Origin: Leucobacter sp. G161
GTDB lineage: Bacteria > Actinomycetota > Actinomycetes > Actinomycetales > Microbacteriaceae
DNA: 64,000 nucleotides
Direction of reading: 5' to 3'
Assembly: GCF_001482305.1 (NCBI RefSeq)
Contig: NZ_LOHP01000002.1
Coordinates: 26,700-90,699, forward strand
Each line of letters opens with the position of its first letter. The first letter of the stretch is position 1. The position numbers and the translations under genes were made by a program. Positions 18,016 to 28,171 of the stretch are shown here, in pieces. The notes below the pieces were generated by a model. It was not told the DNA's origin. It worked only from the letters and a program-made list of their open reading frames with translations, and did no database searches.

Positions 18016-18702
18016 CTAGCCCCGATCGAGGCGCTCATAGCCGGCAAGCAGAATGCGTTCGGCGAGGAAGAGGTATTCCTTCAGGTGCGCGGCAGCTTCC
18101 TGCGTATTCCCCGCTTCAAGCAGCTCGACGATTTCGAGATTGCGTTCCAAGAAGGGGGCGTGGAGGTACTCGGGGTCATCGATGAGGCCGAACGCCAAGC
18201 GAAGCTCGGTGGCGAGCTGCACATAGAGCCGATTGAGTCGGGGGCTGTCAGCGAGCTCGAACACTGCCTGGTGAAAGCGGATGTTTGCGCCGGCGATCGA
18301 TTGCCAGTCGTCTTGCTCCCGGTGCGTGAGTGCTTCTTCGACCGCCGCTCGCATCTGGGCGAGCGCCGGGTGCCGCGGTAGGGCCTCGCTGACGGCCTGG
18401 CACTCGATGAGTCGGCGAACACGGTAGATGTCGATAATCGTGTTGATATTTGGGATCGCGACACAGGCGCCACGGTTCGGAACCTGGGTGATGAGGCCCT
18501 CTTGGCTCAGCGTGCGGAACGCTTCGCGGAGGGTATTCCGAGAGATGCCGAGCGACTCAGCGAGCTTGGCCTCTGGCACCCGGTCGCCCGGCTTGAGCTC
18601 ACCGTTCGAGATGCGTCCGCGGATCTCCGCGGCGGCCTCCATCGCCCGCGAGAGCACCGCCCCGTCACCCTGCGAAGACGCTGCACTGCGGGCTGATGAC
18701 AT
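18016..18702 (-). CDS. GntR family regulator, FadR/FCD subfamily
   Basis: 228 residues. A winged HTH at about 20-85 (PEAKLAESLGISRNTLREAF) is followed by an all-helical FCD ligand domain with metal/ligand histidines (HREQDD, FHQAVFEL). It is divergent from the NRAMP-pxp operon, and operator-like inverted repeats sit between the two starts. It therefore likely represses the 5-oxoproline operon and responds to a small organic acid. The ATG is six bases after a TACACT -10 box (leaderless). Confidence 0.85.
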   Translation of the reverse strand: MSSARSAASSQGDGAVLSRAMEAAAEIRGRISNGELKPGDRVPEAKLAESLGISRNTLREAFRTLSQEGLITQVPNRGACVAIPNINTIIDIYRVRRLIECQAVSEALPRHPALAQMRAAVEEALTHREQDDWQSIAGANIRFHQAVFELADSPRLNRLYVQLATELRLAFGLIDDPEYLHAPFLERNLEIVELLEAGNTQEAAAHLKEYLFLAERILLAGYERLDRG

Positions 18703-18738
18703 GCGTGAAGTGTAGCAAGCGCACAGTCACCTCCAAAG

Positions 18739-18784
18739 ATTGTTGAGCAATCGCGCTTGCTTTGTTCAAACAAGTGAGTATTCT
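18739..18784. promoter_or_regulatory. Operator/promoter region of the NRAMP-pxp operon
   Basis: Two related inverted repeats: ATTG-TTGAG-CAAT (18739-18751) and TTGTT-CA-AACAA (18762-18773). The second falls between a plausible -35 TTGCTT (18757-18762) and -10 TATTCT (18779-18784) reading right. This is where a GntR repressor would act; the divergent GntR gene is the candidate. Confidence 0.5.
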
Positions 18785-18858
18785 GGTAGTACGGTCACAG
18801 CATGACTGACCCTCATTTTTTTCTCTCCCGTGACGCAACGACGCGAAAGGCACCCGCG

Positions 18859-20184
18859 ATGAGCACCCAGCAGCCCCCGGATCAGCACGCACACACCACA
18901 CGCCCCGAGAGCCCCGACTCACAGGAAGCGGACACCAAGGTCACCGTCCCCGGCCCGGCAACGGTGGCAAGCGGCACAGTTGGCTTCGCCAAGTCGCGAC
19001 GCGCGTCCCTGCTCGGAGCGATCTTCCTCATGGCAACCTCGGCCATCGGCCCTGGGTTCATCACCCAGACGGCAACGTTCACTGCGACGCTCGGGGCGGC
19101 CTTCGCCTTCGGCATCCTGGTGTCGATCCTCATCGACTTCATCGTCCAGGCCAACATCTGGCAAATCATCACGCTCTCGGGCAGGCGTGCGGCCGAACTC
19201 GCAAACTCCGCGATTCCGTTCTCCGGCTACGTGCTCTCGGTACTCGTCATCGTCGGCGGACTCGTCTTCAACATCGGCAACATCGCTGGCGCAGGCCTCG
19301 GCATGAACGCGCTCTTCGGACTCGACGCAAAGATTGGCGGGGCAATCAGCGCAATCCTGGCCATCGCGATCTTCCTCTCGCACCGTGCGGGGATCATCAT
19401 GGACCGGGCGATCATCGTGCTCGGCGTGGTCATGGTGCTTCTCACGATCGCCGTCGCCATTGTCGCAAACCCGCCCGTCGGAGAGGCACTCCGCCAGACC
19501 GTGCTGCCCGACACGATCGACTTCGCAGCGATCACGACGATTGTCGGCGGTACAGTCGGCGGCTACATCACCTACGCTGGCGCGCACAAGCTCCTCGATT
19601 CAGGTACGGCCGGGCCAGAGCACATCAAGGAGGTGACCCGGTCAGCCTTCTTCGGCATCGCGGTCACCGGCATCATGCGATACGTGCTCTTCCTCGCCTT
19701 CCTTGGCGTCACCGCAAGTGGCGTACTCCTCGATCTGTCCGCGAATCCCGCGGCGCAGGCCTTCGAAGCTGCCGCGGGCGAGTGGGGAATGCGCGCGTTT
19801 GGTCTCGTGCTCTGGGCCGCGGCGCTCTCGAGCGTCATCGGCGCTGCGTTCACCTCGGTATCGTTCATGACCGTGTTCAGCGCAAAACTCGACCTGCGCC
19901 GCCGCAGCTGGGCGACCGTCATCTTCATCGCAGTTGGGCTCGTCGCGTACCTCCTCATGGGGACCACGCCTGTTGCCCTGCTGGTCTTCGCGGGCGGCTT
20001 CAACGGCCTCATTCTGCCCATCGGATTCACGGTGTTCATGTACATCGCCTGGTTCAGGCGGGATTTGCTCAACGGGCACCGGGTGAACCCGTGGCTCCTG
20101 TGGCTCGGTACGCTCATGACCATACTCACCTGGTACATGGGTGTCGTCTCCTTCAGCACGATCTTCAAGTTCCTCGGCGCCTAG
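18859..20184 (+). CDS. NRAMP family transporter (YcsG-like)
   Basis: 441 residues with about 11 membrane helices, in the NRAMP superfamily. The helix-1 region has GPGFITQTATF in place of the metal-binding DPGN of Mn/Fe transporters, so metals may not be the substrate. GAAAGG is eight bases before this ATG, which is preferred over another in-frame ATG at 18802 lacking a ribosome site. It heads an operon like Bacillus ycsF-ycsG-ycsI-kipI-kipA, where a NRAMP-like protein accompanies 5-oxoprolinase genes; uptake of 5-oxoproline or a related compound is a reasonable inference. Confidence 0.82.
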   Translation: MSTQQPPDQHAHTTRPESPDSQEADTKVTVPGPATVASGTVGFAKSRRASLLGAIFLMATSAIGPGFITQTATFTATLGAAFAFGILVSILIDFIVQANIWQIITLSGRRAAELANSAIPFSGYVLSVLVIVGGLVFNIGNIAGAGLGMNALFGLDAKIGGAISAILAIAIFLSHRAGIIMDRAIIVLGVVMVLLTIAVAIVANPPVGEALRQTVLPDTIDFAAITTIVGGTVGGYITYAGAHKLLDSGTAGPEHIKEVTRSAFFGIAVTGIMRYVLFLAFLGVTASGVLLDLSANPAAQAFEAAAGEWGMRAFGLVLWAAALSSVIGAAFTSVSFMTVFSAKLDLRRRSWATVIFIAVGLVAYLLMGTTPVALLVFAGGFNGLILPIGFTVFMYIAWFRRDLLNGHRVNPWLLWLGTLMTILTWYMGVVSFSTIFKFLGA

Positions 20185-20218
20185 GCACCGACACACCCAC
20201 TGAGAAGGGAAACAGACC

Positions 20219-20989
20219 ATGCGGATCGATCTCAACAGCGACCTCGGGGAGCACTACGGCTCCTGGCGGATGGGCGACGACGAGAGCATGCTCGAAACCG
20301 TCACGAGCGCGAACATCGCCTGCGGCTTCCACGCGGGCGATCCGAAGACGGCATTTGCCACCCTCACCGGCGCTGCTGCCCGCGGCGTCGCGGTCGGCGC
20401 GCACGTGGCGTATCCCGACCTCGCTGGCTTCGGACGCCGCCCGATGGTCCTGCCAGCCGACGAGCTCGAGGCCCTGGTGATCTACCAGATCGGTGCGCTC
20501 CAAGCCCTCGCGCTCGCGGCTGGAACGGAGGTGCGCTACGTCAAACCACACGGCGCGCTCTACAACAGCATCGCGTTCAACGAGGCGGAGGCCGCCACCG
20601 TCATCGCAGCAATCCGCCGCGTGAACCCCGAGCTTGCGCTTGTGTGTCTGGCTGCTTCCCCGCTCGTTGAGCAGGCGCGCGCTGCCGGCCTGCGCGCCGT
20701 GTCCGAGGCATTCGCCGATCGGGCGTATGAGCCAAATGGCGCACTCGTCTCACGCACCGAGCCAGGCGCAGTGCTCCACGACCCCGAACTCGTCGCGGCA
20801 CGCATGCTCCAACTCGTTGAACGCGGAACGGTCACCGCTCGCGACGGCAGCGAGGTCGAGATCCAGGCAGAATCAATCTGCGTGCACGGCGACAGTCCCG
20901 ACGCAGTGAACATGGCACGGGCAGTGCGGTCACGGCTGTTGGGAGCCGGGGTGGATCTCGCGAGCTTCACGGATGCGGTGCGTCAATGA
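20219..20989 (+). CDS. pxpA: 5-oxoprolinase subunit PxpA (LamB/YcsF family)
   Basis: 256 residues, typical of LamB/YcsF proteins. The hallmark N-terminus [20 protein letters not shown] and VKPHGALYN are all present, giving the metal-binding TIM-like barrel active site. With PxpB and PxpC it hydrolyses 5-oxo-L-proline to glutamate using ATP, detoxifying a spontaneous glutamine by-product. The start is 34 bases after the NRAMP stop, and the last codons overlap the pxpBC start (ATGA). Confidence 0.92.
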   Translation: MRIDLNSDLGEHYGSWRMGDDESMLETVTSANIACGFHAGDPKTAFATLTGAAARGVAVGAHVAYPDLAGFGRRPMVLPADELEALVIYQIGALQALALAAGTEVRYVKPHGALYNSIAFNEAEAATVIAAIRRVNPELALVCLAASPLVEQARAAGLRAVSEAFADRAYEPNGALVSRTEPGAVLHDPELVAARMLQLVERGTVTARDGSEVEIQAESICVHGDSPDAVNMARAVRSRLLGAGVDLASFTDAVRQ

Positions 20990-22611
20990 ACGCAGTCGAA
21001 CCGCGGATCCTGCCTGCCGGATCCAGCGCGCTCCTCCTCGACTGCGGCTCACTCGACCGCGCGCTCAGCGCCTTCGCAGCCCTGTCCGCCGCGATCGAAC
21101 GCGGCGAACTCAGCGTGGACGAACTCGTCCCGGCAGCCGAGACCGTGCTCGTATCCGGCGGCGAGGCGCGAGACGCTGGCGCGCTTGCGCCAAAGCTGCG
21201 CAAGCTTCTCGCAGGAGCAGCGACAGCAGCTCGCGGTGCGACTTCGGGCCCCGAGGTACTCATCCCCGTGCGCTACGACGGCGAAGATCTGGACGACGTC
21301 GCGAACCTGACCGGGCTGAGTCGGGAAGCTGTCGTGGAACGACACCTGGCCGCCCTGTACACCGTCGCATTCACCGGGTTCGCACCAGGCTTCGCGTACC
21401 TCTCCGGCGGCGACCCCGCACTCGCGGTGCCGCGCAGGAGCACCCCGCGCCCGCGGATCCTCCCGGGCTCCGTTGGCCTCGCAGGCCCGTTCTCCGGCGT
21501 CTACCCGCGCGAGAGCCCCGGCGGCTGGCAAATCATCGGTTCGACGTCGCTCGTACTGTGGGACATCGACCGGGAACAGCCAGCGGCCCTCGTCGCGGGC
21601 GGAACCGTGCGCTTCGCGGCGGAGCGCGAGTCGGTGCCCGCACATGCACCTCTTGCGAGCCAAGCGGCGCCGGCGGCGAGCGCCGCACCGCTCGGTGCTG
21701 CCACACTGCGGGTCGTCGACGCCGGACTGCAAACGCTCGTGCAGGACGCTGGGCGCAGCGGCGTCGCCGGCATGGGTGTCGGCACCTCAGGGGTGGCAGC
21801 GCGCGGCGCGTATCGACGCGCGAACGCCCTCGTCGGGAACCGCCGCGGGGCTGCTGCCCTCGAGCTCGGCCACGGCGGTTTCGCTGTCACTGCGATCGCG
21901 ACGGCCGTCCTCGCGCTCACCGGCGCTCCCCGCGCGGGGCGCGTGTCCGGCCCCTACGGCGAGCGCAGTGTGCCGCACGGGGCGGCGTTCCGCTTGAGCG
22001 TTGGCGAGCAGCTGTCGCTGGACGCCCCCACACGCGGGCTCCGCACGGTACTCGCGCTGCGCGGCGGTATCGCGGCACAGCCGGTCCTCGGCAGTGTGTC
22101 ACGCGACACGCTCGCGGGGCTCGGTCCTCGTCCGCTCGCAGTCGGTGACAAGATCTGTGCCGGCGACTGTGGCGTGCGGTCGGTCTCGCCGCCGCTTGGC
22201 GCTGAGCCGGCGCTGCCCGCCCCGGGCGAGGACACCGTTCTCAGGGTGATCTTCGGGCCGCGAGACGACTGGTTCGATGACGATGCGCTCGCGCGGCTCA
22301 CAGCTCAGACTTGGACGGTGACACCGCAGAGCAATCGCGTTGGTGTCCGTCTCGCAGGAGATCCGCTCCCGCGTGCCGCCAGTGTTGCGGAGCGTGAGCT
22401 TCCCAGCGAGGGCGTCGCCCTCGGATCGCTCCAGGTTCCACCCGACGGCCAGCCCGTGCTCTTCCTCGCCGATCGGCCACTCACTGGCGGCTATCCCGTC
22501 ATCGCTGTTGTCCATGACGACGACCTCGACCTCGCCGCTCAGCTTGCCCCCGGCAGCCGCGTACGCTTCACCCCGGCAGCCGCCACCTCTTCCGTTCGAC
22601 CACAGCCGTAA
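20986..22611 (+). CDS. Fused 5-oxoprolinase subunits PxpB-PxpC (KipI-KipA, AHS1-AHS2)
   Basis: 541 residues. Residues 1 to about 225 are the KipI/AHS1 domain, with the signature [11 protein letters not shown] and [11 protein letters not shown]; from about 235 to the end is KipA/AHS2 ([33 protein letters not shown]). In many bacteria these are two proteins. The ATG overlaps the pxpA stop by four bases. The same domain pair forms the carboxyltransferase part of urea carboxylase, which matters because a biotin carboxylase with carrier domain follows directly. Confidence 0.9.
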   Translation: MNAVEPRILPAGSSALLLDCGSLDRALSAFAALSAAIERGELSVDELVPAAETVLVSGGEARDAGALAPKLRKLLAGAATAARGATSGPEVLIPVRYDGEDLDDVANLTGLSREAVVERHLAALYTVAFTGFAPGFAYLSGGDPALAVPRRSTPRPRILPGSVGLAGPFSGVYPRESPGGWQIIGSTSLVLWDIDREQPAALVAGGTVRFAAERESVPAHAPLASQAAPAASAAPLGAATLRVVDAGLQTLVQDAGRSGVAGMGVGTSGVAARGAYRRANALVGNRRGAAALELGHGGFAVTAIATAVLALTGAPRAGRVSGPYGERSVPHGAAFRLSVGEQLSLDAPTRGLRTVLALRGGIAAQPVLGSVSRDTLAGLGPRPLAVGDKICAGDCGVRSVSPPLGAEPALPAPGEDTVLRVIFGPRDDWFDDDALARLTAQTWTVTPQSNRVGVRLAGDPLPRAASVAERELPSEGVALGSLQVPPDGQPVLFLADRPLTGGYPVIAVVHDDDLDLAAQLAPGSRVRFTPAAATSSVRPQP

Positions 22612-22627
22612 CACCTGGAGACGCACC

Positions 22628-24391
22628 GTGACACTCAACAAGATCCTCATCGCAAACCGCGGCGAAATCGCCGTGCGTATTATCCGTGCGGCCCGCGAGG
22701 CCGGCATCACGAGCGTCGCCGTGTATTCGGACGACGACGCCGACGCCCTCCACGTGCGACTCGCTGACGAGGCGTACGCGCTTGGCGGCGTCACGCCCGG
22801 CGAAAGCTACCTGAACAGTGCCGCGCTGCTCGCTGTGGCCGAGCGGGCCGGTGCCGACGCGATCCACCCCGGCTACGGTTTCCTCTCTGAGCGCGCCGAC
22901 TTCGCGGCGGCGGTCATCGCCGCCGGTCTCACCTGGATCGGCCCAGATCCCCACACCATCGAGGCCCTCGGCGACAAGGCGCGCGCACGCGCGCTCGCGG
23001 CCGAGGTCGGGGCGCCACTCGTGCCTGGCACCCCCGGCGCGGTCACCGACGTGTCGGAGGTCACAGCGTTCGCTGCCGAGCACGGTCTGCCGATCGCGAT
23101 CAAGGCTGTGTTCGGCGGCGGCGGCCGCGGCATGCGGGTCGTGCGCGAGCTCGACGAGATCGAGGAGGCTTACGACTCTGCCGTGCGCGAAGCAACCGTC
23201 GCGTTCGGGCAGGGCGACTGCCTCGTCGAGCGTTTCCTCGACCGGCCACGCCACATCGAGGCGCAGGTGCTCGGCGATCGCCACGGGCGCATCGCGGTGC
23301 TCGGAACCCGCGACTGCTCGCTGCAGCGGCGCAATCAGAAGCTCGTCGAGGAGGCCCCCGCGCCGTTTCTCACCGACGAGGTGCGTGAGCGCATCCACCG
23401 GGCAGCAGCCGACGTGTGTGCTGCCGCAGAGTACGTCGGCGCTGGCACCGTCGAGTTCCTGCTCGGCGAGGACGGCACGCTGTCGTTCCTTGAGGTGAAC
23501 ACGCGGCTGCAGGTCGAGCACCCGGTCACCGAGATGGTGACCGGCGTCGACCTCGTGCACGAGCAATTCCGGATCGCGGCGGGCGAACCCATGAGCGTTC
23601 CCGCGGAGATTCCCACGTTCGGTCACGCCATCGAGTTCCGTATTAACGCGGAGGATCCCGCGCTCGGCTATCTGCCGACCCCAGGAACGGTTGAGCGGTT
23701 CGAAACCCCGGGTGGCCCGGGGGTGCGCGTCGATGCCGGAGTATACGCCGGCTACACCGTGCCCGGCAGCTTCGATTCGATGCTCGCGAAGCTCATTGTT
23801 TGGGGCGCCGACCGCGAGCAGGCGCTCGCCCGCTCGCGGCGCGCCCTCGCGGAGTTCACGATCACGGGCGTTGCGACGGTGATTCCGTTCGACCGGCACG
23901 TCGTCACCGACCCGGCGTTCACGGCCGAGGACGGCGACTTCGGTGTGCACACCCGGTGGATCGAGGAGGAGTGCACGGCAGAGTTCGAACCGGCCGCGGC
24001 CGTGGCGACGCCGGCAGCGCCGCGCCTAACGCGACTCCCGATCGAGATCGACGGCAGGCTCGTCGAGCTCGGACTGCCCGAGAGCCTGCTCTCCCGGCTA
24101 GAGGTCGGGGGCGCCTCCCCCGCGGGCGCTGCGGCCGACGGTGCTGCGAGCGCCGCAGGCGCAGGCGAACAGGCGCCTGGAGCGGTCCTCGCACCCTTTG
24201 CCGGCACCCTCGCGTCGTGGCAGGTCGACGATGGCGCGGCGGTATCAGCTGGCGACACCATCGCCGTGCTCGAAGCGATGAAGATGGAGGTCCCCGTCAA
24301 GGCGACCGCCGCCGGCACGCTCCGGCACTCGGCCCCAGCCGGCGCAGTCGTCGCGGCCGGTGCGGCGATTGGCGTCGTGCAGACGCACTAG
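22628..24391 (+). CDS. Biotin carboxylase with C-terminal biotin carrier domain
   Basis: 587 residues from GTG, with GGAG upstream, 16 bases after pxpBC. Residues 1 to about 450 are biotin carboxylase: N-terminal [15 protein letters not shown]-grasp loop GGGGRGMR, catalytic [14 protein letters not shown]. An Ala-rich linker leads to a biotinyl domain with EAMKMEV, biotin on K552. It resembles AccA-type subunits of acyl-CoA carboxylases, but no carboxyltransferase beta subunit is nearby. Its position in the pxp operon suggests a dedicated role with the PxpBC fusion. The long frame upstream of GTG overlaps pxpBC and is not protein-like. Confidence 0.92.
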   Translation: MTLNKILIANRGEIAVRIIRAAREAGITSVAVYSDDDADALHVRLADEAYALGGVTPGESYLNSAALLAVAERAGADAIHPGYGFLSERADFAAAVIAAGLTWIGPDPHTIEALGDKARARALAAEVGAPLVPGTPGAVTDVSEVTAFAAEHGLPIAIKAVFGGGGRGMRVVRELDEIEEAYDSAVREATVAFGQGDCLVERFLDRPRHIEAQVLGDRHGRIAVLGTRDCSLQRRNQKLVEEAPAPFLTDEVRERIHRAAADVCAAAEYVGAGTVEFLLGEDGTLSFLEVNTRLQVEHPVTEMVTGVDLVHEQFRIAAGEPMSVPAEIPTFGHAIEFRINAEDPALGYLPTPGTVERFETPGGPGVRVDAGVYAGYTVPGSFDSMLAKLIVWGADREQALARSRRALAEFTITGVATVIPFDRHVVTDPAFTAEDGDFGVHTRWIEEECTAEFEPAAAVATPAAPRLTRLPIEIDGRLVELGLPESLLSRLEVGGASPAGAAADGAASAAGAGEQAPGAVLAPFAGTLASWQVDDGAAVSAGDTIAVLEAMKMEVPVKATAAGTLRHSAPAGAVVAAGAAIGVVQTH

Positions 24392-24437
24392 TCGGTGGCC
24401 ACGGCGGCCGCCCTGTACCAACGAAGGAGAACAGGTC

Positions 24438-25241
24438 ATGACACGCATACTCGCAACCGAAGCTCAGCTCAACGCAGCGCGCACCGCCCGCGCGGAATAC
24501 CGGAGGGGTCTCATCGCGCCAACCAGCGGAGTCGCCCACGGGTTGGTGCAGGCCAACCTCATCGCAGTGCCAGCAGACTGGGCCTACGACGTGCTGCTCT
24601 ACGGGCAACGCAACTCGCAGGCATGCCCGGTGCTTGAGGTACTCGACGCTGGCGCAACCGAATCGCGACTGGCACCTGGCTCAGATCTGCGCACCGATCT
24701 CCCTGCCTACCGCGTGTGGCGTGACGGTGAACTCACGGCAGAGCCAAGTGATGCCTCGGCTGCGTGGGAGGAACACCCCGATCTCGTGTCCTTTCTCATC
24801 GGGTGCAGCTTCACGTTCGAGGCGGGGCTCGTTGATGCTGGCATCGAGGTACGCCACCAGACGCTCGGCCGCAACGTTCCCATGTACCAGACCACCCGCC
24901 AGTGCGCGCCGGCCGGTCGCCTGAGTGGGGAACTCGTGGTCTCCATGCGCCCGATCCCCGGCGACAGAGTCGCGGATGCGGTGCAGATCTCAGGCCGCTA
25001 CCCTGCGGTTCACGGCGCACCCGTACACATTGGGGACCCGGCTGGCCTCGGCATCACCGACCTCGCCTCGCCCGAGTTCGGCGACGCCCCAGAACTACGT
25101 GACGGCGACGTACCGGTGTTCTGGGCCTGCGGCGTCACCCCGCAGGCCGCGATCATGGCGTCGCGCCCGCCGTTCGCGCTCACGCACGCGCCAGGCTACA
25201 TGTTCGTCACCGACGTACCAGACGCAAACTACCTCGTGTAG
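24438..25241 (+). CDS. YcsI family protein (DUF1445, putative hydro-lyase / D-glutamate cyclase-like)
   Basis: 267 residues, the family's usual length. The hallmark [20 protein letters not shown] is near the N-terminus, followed by [12 protein letters not shown], and the C-terminus holds ACGVTPQAA and [18 protein letters not shown] precedes the ATG. Relatives sit with kipI/kipA/ycsF, and the mammalian D-glutamate cyclase has a related domain, which ties the family to glutamate/5-oxoproline chemistry. It is the last gene of the operon. Confidence 0.88.
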   Translation: MTRILATEAQLNAARTARAEYRRGLIAPTSGVAHGLVQANLIAVPADWAYDVLLYGQRNSQACPVLEVLDAGATESRLAPGSDLRTDLPAYRVWRDGELTAEPSDASAAWEEHPDLVSFLIGCSFTFEAGLVDAGIEVRHQTLGRNVPMYQTTRQCAPAGRLSGELVVSMRPIPGDRVADAVQISGRYPAVHGAPVHIGDPAGLGITDLASPEFGDAPELRDGDVPVFWACGVTPQAAIMASRPPFALTHAPGYMFVTDVPDANYLV

Positions 25242-25259
25242 CCAGCCCCGCGAGGGCAA

Positions 25260-26510
25260 CTACCGCCGATGGCCCGTGCGGGGCATCCACCGCAGGAACG
25301 CAGCGGTTCCGAGCAGTCCGATCGCGCCCATCGCCGCGGTAGCCACCCCGATCGGGGCTACGGCGGCCATTCCAGAGAAGATCAGTGGCGCGACTGCGGC
25401 ACCCGCGCTCGTCAGTGTGCGCCACGATCCGAGGAACGGTGCCGGGTTCGCCTTTGGCGCGAGGTCGGCGCCCAGGGTGAGCAGCAGTCCACTCGAGAGG
25501 CCGTTCGCGACCCCGATCACGGCTGAGAGCACGACGAACCATGTCGTCGCTGAGTCCCACTCGCTCGTGAAGGCCAGGATGAGGAAGCTGACACTCATCA
25601 TGAGCATCGATGGCACGACCGCCCACAGCCTGCCGAACCGGTCCATGACCTGGCCGCTCGCGTAGAACAGGGCGAAATCGAGTGCCCCCGAGATGCCGAC
25701 CACAAGCGCAATCGTTTGGGCGTCGAGTCCAATCGCGACACCCCAGAGCGGGAGCACCACCTGGCGGGCCGCTCGTAGCGCCGAGAGCGATGACGCGGCG
25801 AGCCCGAGCCGGGCAAGCACCGAGCGGAACCGCACCATCGTGCGGAAGACCCCCTCGCGTGCGGCCTCCGCATCGGGAAGGCTCATACCTGCGGTAGCGG
25901 GTCCAGTGACGGCCTCACGCTCGCCCGCAACGAACTCGCGCTCGGGATCGGGCCCGAGCCACACGAGCAGCACGGTCGCCGCGAGGCAGATGATCAGACA
26001 CCAGATCACCCAGGTGTCATCGCCGGTCGCCGACAACAGGAGCGCGGCGATGAACGGCCCGAGGAAGATCCCGAACCGGTAGCTCCCGCCGAGGAGTGCG
26101 AGCGCACGCGCACGAAAATGGAATGGCACGTGTGAGGCCATGAACGAGTGCCGCGCGAGCCCAAAGGCGGCCGCACAGAAGCCGTTGACGAAGATCGCGA
26201 TGGTGAGCACAGTGATGTTCGTCGCGAATGGCAGCATCACTGCTCCGGCGAGCGCGAGCAGACCCGAGAACACCATCGCGTAGCGTTCGCCCACCTTCGC
26301 GACGAGCCAGCCCGCGGGGATATTGCCGCACAGCTGCCCGACGACAAGGGCCGAGGCGACGAGGCCAGACGTTGCGAGATCCGCGCCCAGCCGGGTCGCC
26401 ATCGTCGGGATGAGTGGAATGATCGCGCCCTGCCCGAGCGCGAAGAGCAGCGTCGGGCCGTAAATCATGGGTGCCAGGCGCAGCAGAAACGCGGAGATCG
26501 ATTCAGCCAT
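25260..26510 (-). CDS. MFS transporter
   Basis: 416 residues, 12 predicted membrane helices in two bundles with a long charged cytoplasmic loop around 200-230. The loop 2-3 motif VAKVGERY is a weak form of the MFS A-motif. It is convergent with the pxp operon and divergent from the lipoate ligase. No substrate can be inferred; drug or metabolite efflux is typical for this 1-family type. Confidence 0.8.
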   Translation of the reverse strand: MAESISAFLLRLAPMIYGPTLLFALGQGAIIPLIPTMATRLGADLATSGLVASALVVGQLCGNIPAGWLVAKVGERYAMVFSGLLALAGAVMLPFATNITVLTIAIFVNGFCAAAFGLARHSFMASHVPFHFRARALALLGGSYRFGIFLGPFIAALLLSATGDDTWVIWCLIICLAATVLLVWLGPDPEREFVAGEREAVTGPATAGMSLPDAEAAREGVFRTMVRFRSVLARLGLAASSLSALRAARQVVLPLWGVAIGLDAQTIALVVGISGALDFALFYASGQVMDRFGRLWAVVPSMLMMSVSFLILAFTSEWDSATTWFVVLSAVIGVANGLSSGLLLTLGADLAPKANPAPFLGSWRTLTSAGAAVAPLIFSGMAAVAPIGVATAAMGAIGLLGTAAFLRWMPRTGHRR

Positions 26511-26645
26511 GGCGGTTCCTACTCATTGTTCCCACAATACTCATGCCGCGTGCCCGCGCCGTCTCAGTGCGCCGCGCAATGGGCTTTCGTGGCCGAGACT
26601 GGCGCCGAAGAGTACCCTAGGGAGCAGGCACACAAGGAGGCTGAC

Positions 26646-27695
26646 ATGCACGGCGAATATAAGGTTCCCGGCGGCAAGCTCGTCGTCGTCGATTTCGAGG
26701 TCACTGACGACAAGATCACCGACTTCCGGCTGTCGGGTGACTTTTTCCTTGAGCCAGACGAGGCGCTCCTCGACATCAACGCTGCCATCGAGGGCATGAA
26801 CCCGAACTCGACGATCGACGCGTTCGCCGAGGCAATCCTGGCGGCGCTGCCGAGCGAGGTACACCTGCTCGGTTTCACGCCGGATTCGGTGGGCGTCGCG
26901 ATCCGCCGCGGCGTCACAGGGGCCGCGCATTGGCGCGACTACGACTGGCAGATCGTCCGCGAGCCTGCGGTCACCCCAATGCTCAACGCAGCGCTCGATG
27001 AGGTGCTCACGACCGCGGTCGGCGAGGGGCTGCGCGGGCCAACCATGCGCATCTGGGAGTGGAACGAGCCTGCGGTGATCATCGGCAGCTTCCAGTCCGT
27101 AAAGAACGAGGTCGACGAGGAGCAGGCCGCCACGCACGGCGCCACGCTCGTGCGACGAATCTCCGGCGGCGGCGCGATGTACATGGAGCCCGAGGCGAGC
27201 ATCACCTACGCCCTGTACATTCCGGGCGAGCTGGTGCGCGGCATGTCGTTCGCCGACTCGTACGCCTACCTCGATGACTGGGTCCTCGAAGCGCTAAAGT
27301 CGCTCGGCATCGACGCCGTCTACAAACCGCTCAACGACATCACGAGCCCCCAGGGCAAGATCGGCGGCGCAGCGCAGAAGCGACTCGGCTCTGGCGCGAT
27401 CCTGCACCACGTCACGATGGCCTACGACATGGATCCGACGGCCATGACGCAGGTGCTGCGCATCGGGCGCGAGAAGCTCTCAGACAAGGGAACGGCGAGC
27501 GCGCAGAAGCGCGTCGATCCACTCCGGAGCCAGACAGGTAAGACCCGCGAGGAGATCGTGGAGCGCATGATCGAGGTGTTCCAGCGCCGTCACGGCGGCG
27601 TCATGGGCGAGGTCACCGAGGGCGAGTGGGATGCCGCGGAGCGCCTCGTTGAGCAGAAGTTCTCAACCGAGGAGTGGCTGCGGCGCGTGCCGTAG
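26646..27695 (+). CDS. Lipoate--protein ligase family protein with N-terminal accessory domain
   Basis: 349 residues; the ATG follows a textbook AAGGAGG. Residues 1 to about 95 resemble the small accessory domain found at the C-terminus of E. coli LplA (PGGKLVVVDFEV). Residues 105-349 are the BPL/LplA catalytic domain with RRISGGGAMYMEP (the lipoate-binding RRxSGGGxV motif) and the catalytic lysine in GKIGGAAQKR. It should attach lipoate to E2 and GcvH proteins via lipoyl-AMP. The domain order is inverted relative to E. coli. Stand-alone gene. Confidence 0.87.
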   Translation: MHGEYKVPGGKLVVVDFEVTDDKITDFRLSGDFFLEPDEALLDINAAIEGMNPNSTIDAFAEAILAALPSEVHLLGFTPDSVGVAIRRGVTGAAHWRDYDWQIVREPAVTPMLNAALDEVLTTAVGEGLRGPTMRIWEWNEPAVIIGSFQSVKNEVDEEQAATHGATLVRRISGGGAMYMEPEASITYALYIPGELVRGMSFADSYAYLDDWVLEALKSLGIDAVYKPLNDITSPQGKIGGAAQKRLGSGAILHHVTMAYDMDPTAMTQVLRIGREKLSDKGTASAQKRVDPLRSQTGKTREEIVERMIEVFQRRHGGVMGEVTEGEWDAAERLVEQKFSTEEWLRRVP

Positions 27696-27731
27696 GCGCT
27701 CCGCTCCGCACACCGTTCGAAGGAATTCACG

Positions 27732-28088
27732 ATGATCCGACTCAGTATGGTGACGATCGACACCGCAGATCCGCGCACGCTCGCGGGCTGGTGGGCCGAA
27801 CGGCTCGGCGGCGAGATCGTGCACGACGCCGACGGCTGGTTCTGCATGGTCAGCGCACCCAATGCGCCCGTTGCGCTCGGGTTCCAAAAGGTTGAGGATC
27901 CCACGCCCGGCAAGAACCGGCTCCACCTCGATCTCGACCGCAGCCCAGACGTGGACCGCGAAGTGATGGTCGCCGAGTGGATCGCCGCCGGCGCAACACA
28001 TCTCGGCCACCGTGGCGAGGCCGACTTCTTCTGGGATACATTCGCCGACCCCGCCGGCAACGAGTTCTGCATCGGCGACCCGCACTAG
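27732..28088 (+). CDS. VOC family protein (glyoxalase-like)
   Basis: 118 residues in two beta-alpha-beta-beta-beta modules of the vicinal oxygen chelate fold: MVTIDTADPRTLAGWW begins module 1, KNRLHLDLD begins module 2 with the metal-type His and DPAGNEFCIG ends it. Such short proteins are dioxygenase- or lyase-like or bind antibiotics. AAGGA precedes the ATG. It is 36 bases after the lipoate ligase and may be cotranscribed with it. Confidence 0.82.
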   Translation: MIRLSMVTIDTADPRTLAGWWAERLGGEIVHDADGWFCMVSAPNAPVALGFQKVEDPTPGKNRLHLDLDRSPDVDREVMVAEWIAAGATHLGHRGEADFFWDTFADPAGNEFCIGDPH

Positions 28089-28171
28089 GCGCGCAGCCCG
28101 GGGTGCGGGGGCCTGGGTGCGGGGCCTGGGAACGCTGGCCCTGGCCCGGGCTGCGCGCCCCGGGCCAGGGC
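28088..28171. other. Two mutually exclusive GC-rich hairpins
   Basis: A 15-bp perfect inverted repeat pairs 28088-28102 with 28145-28159. A 13-bp perfect repeat pairs 28138-28150 with 28159-28171 around an 8-base loop. They share bases 28145-28150 and 28159, so only one can form. It sits directly after the VOC stop. No T-run follows. It may end both convergent transcripts, or be a switch-like structure. Confidence 0.6.
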
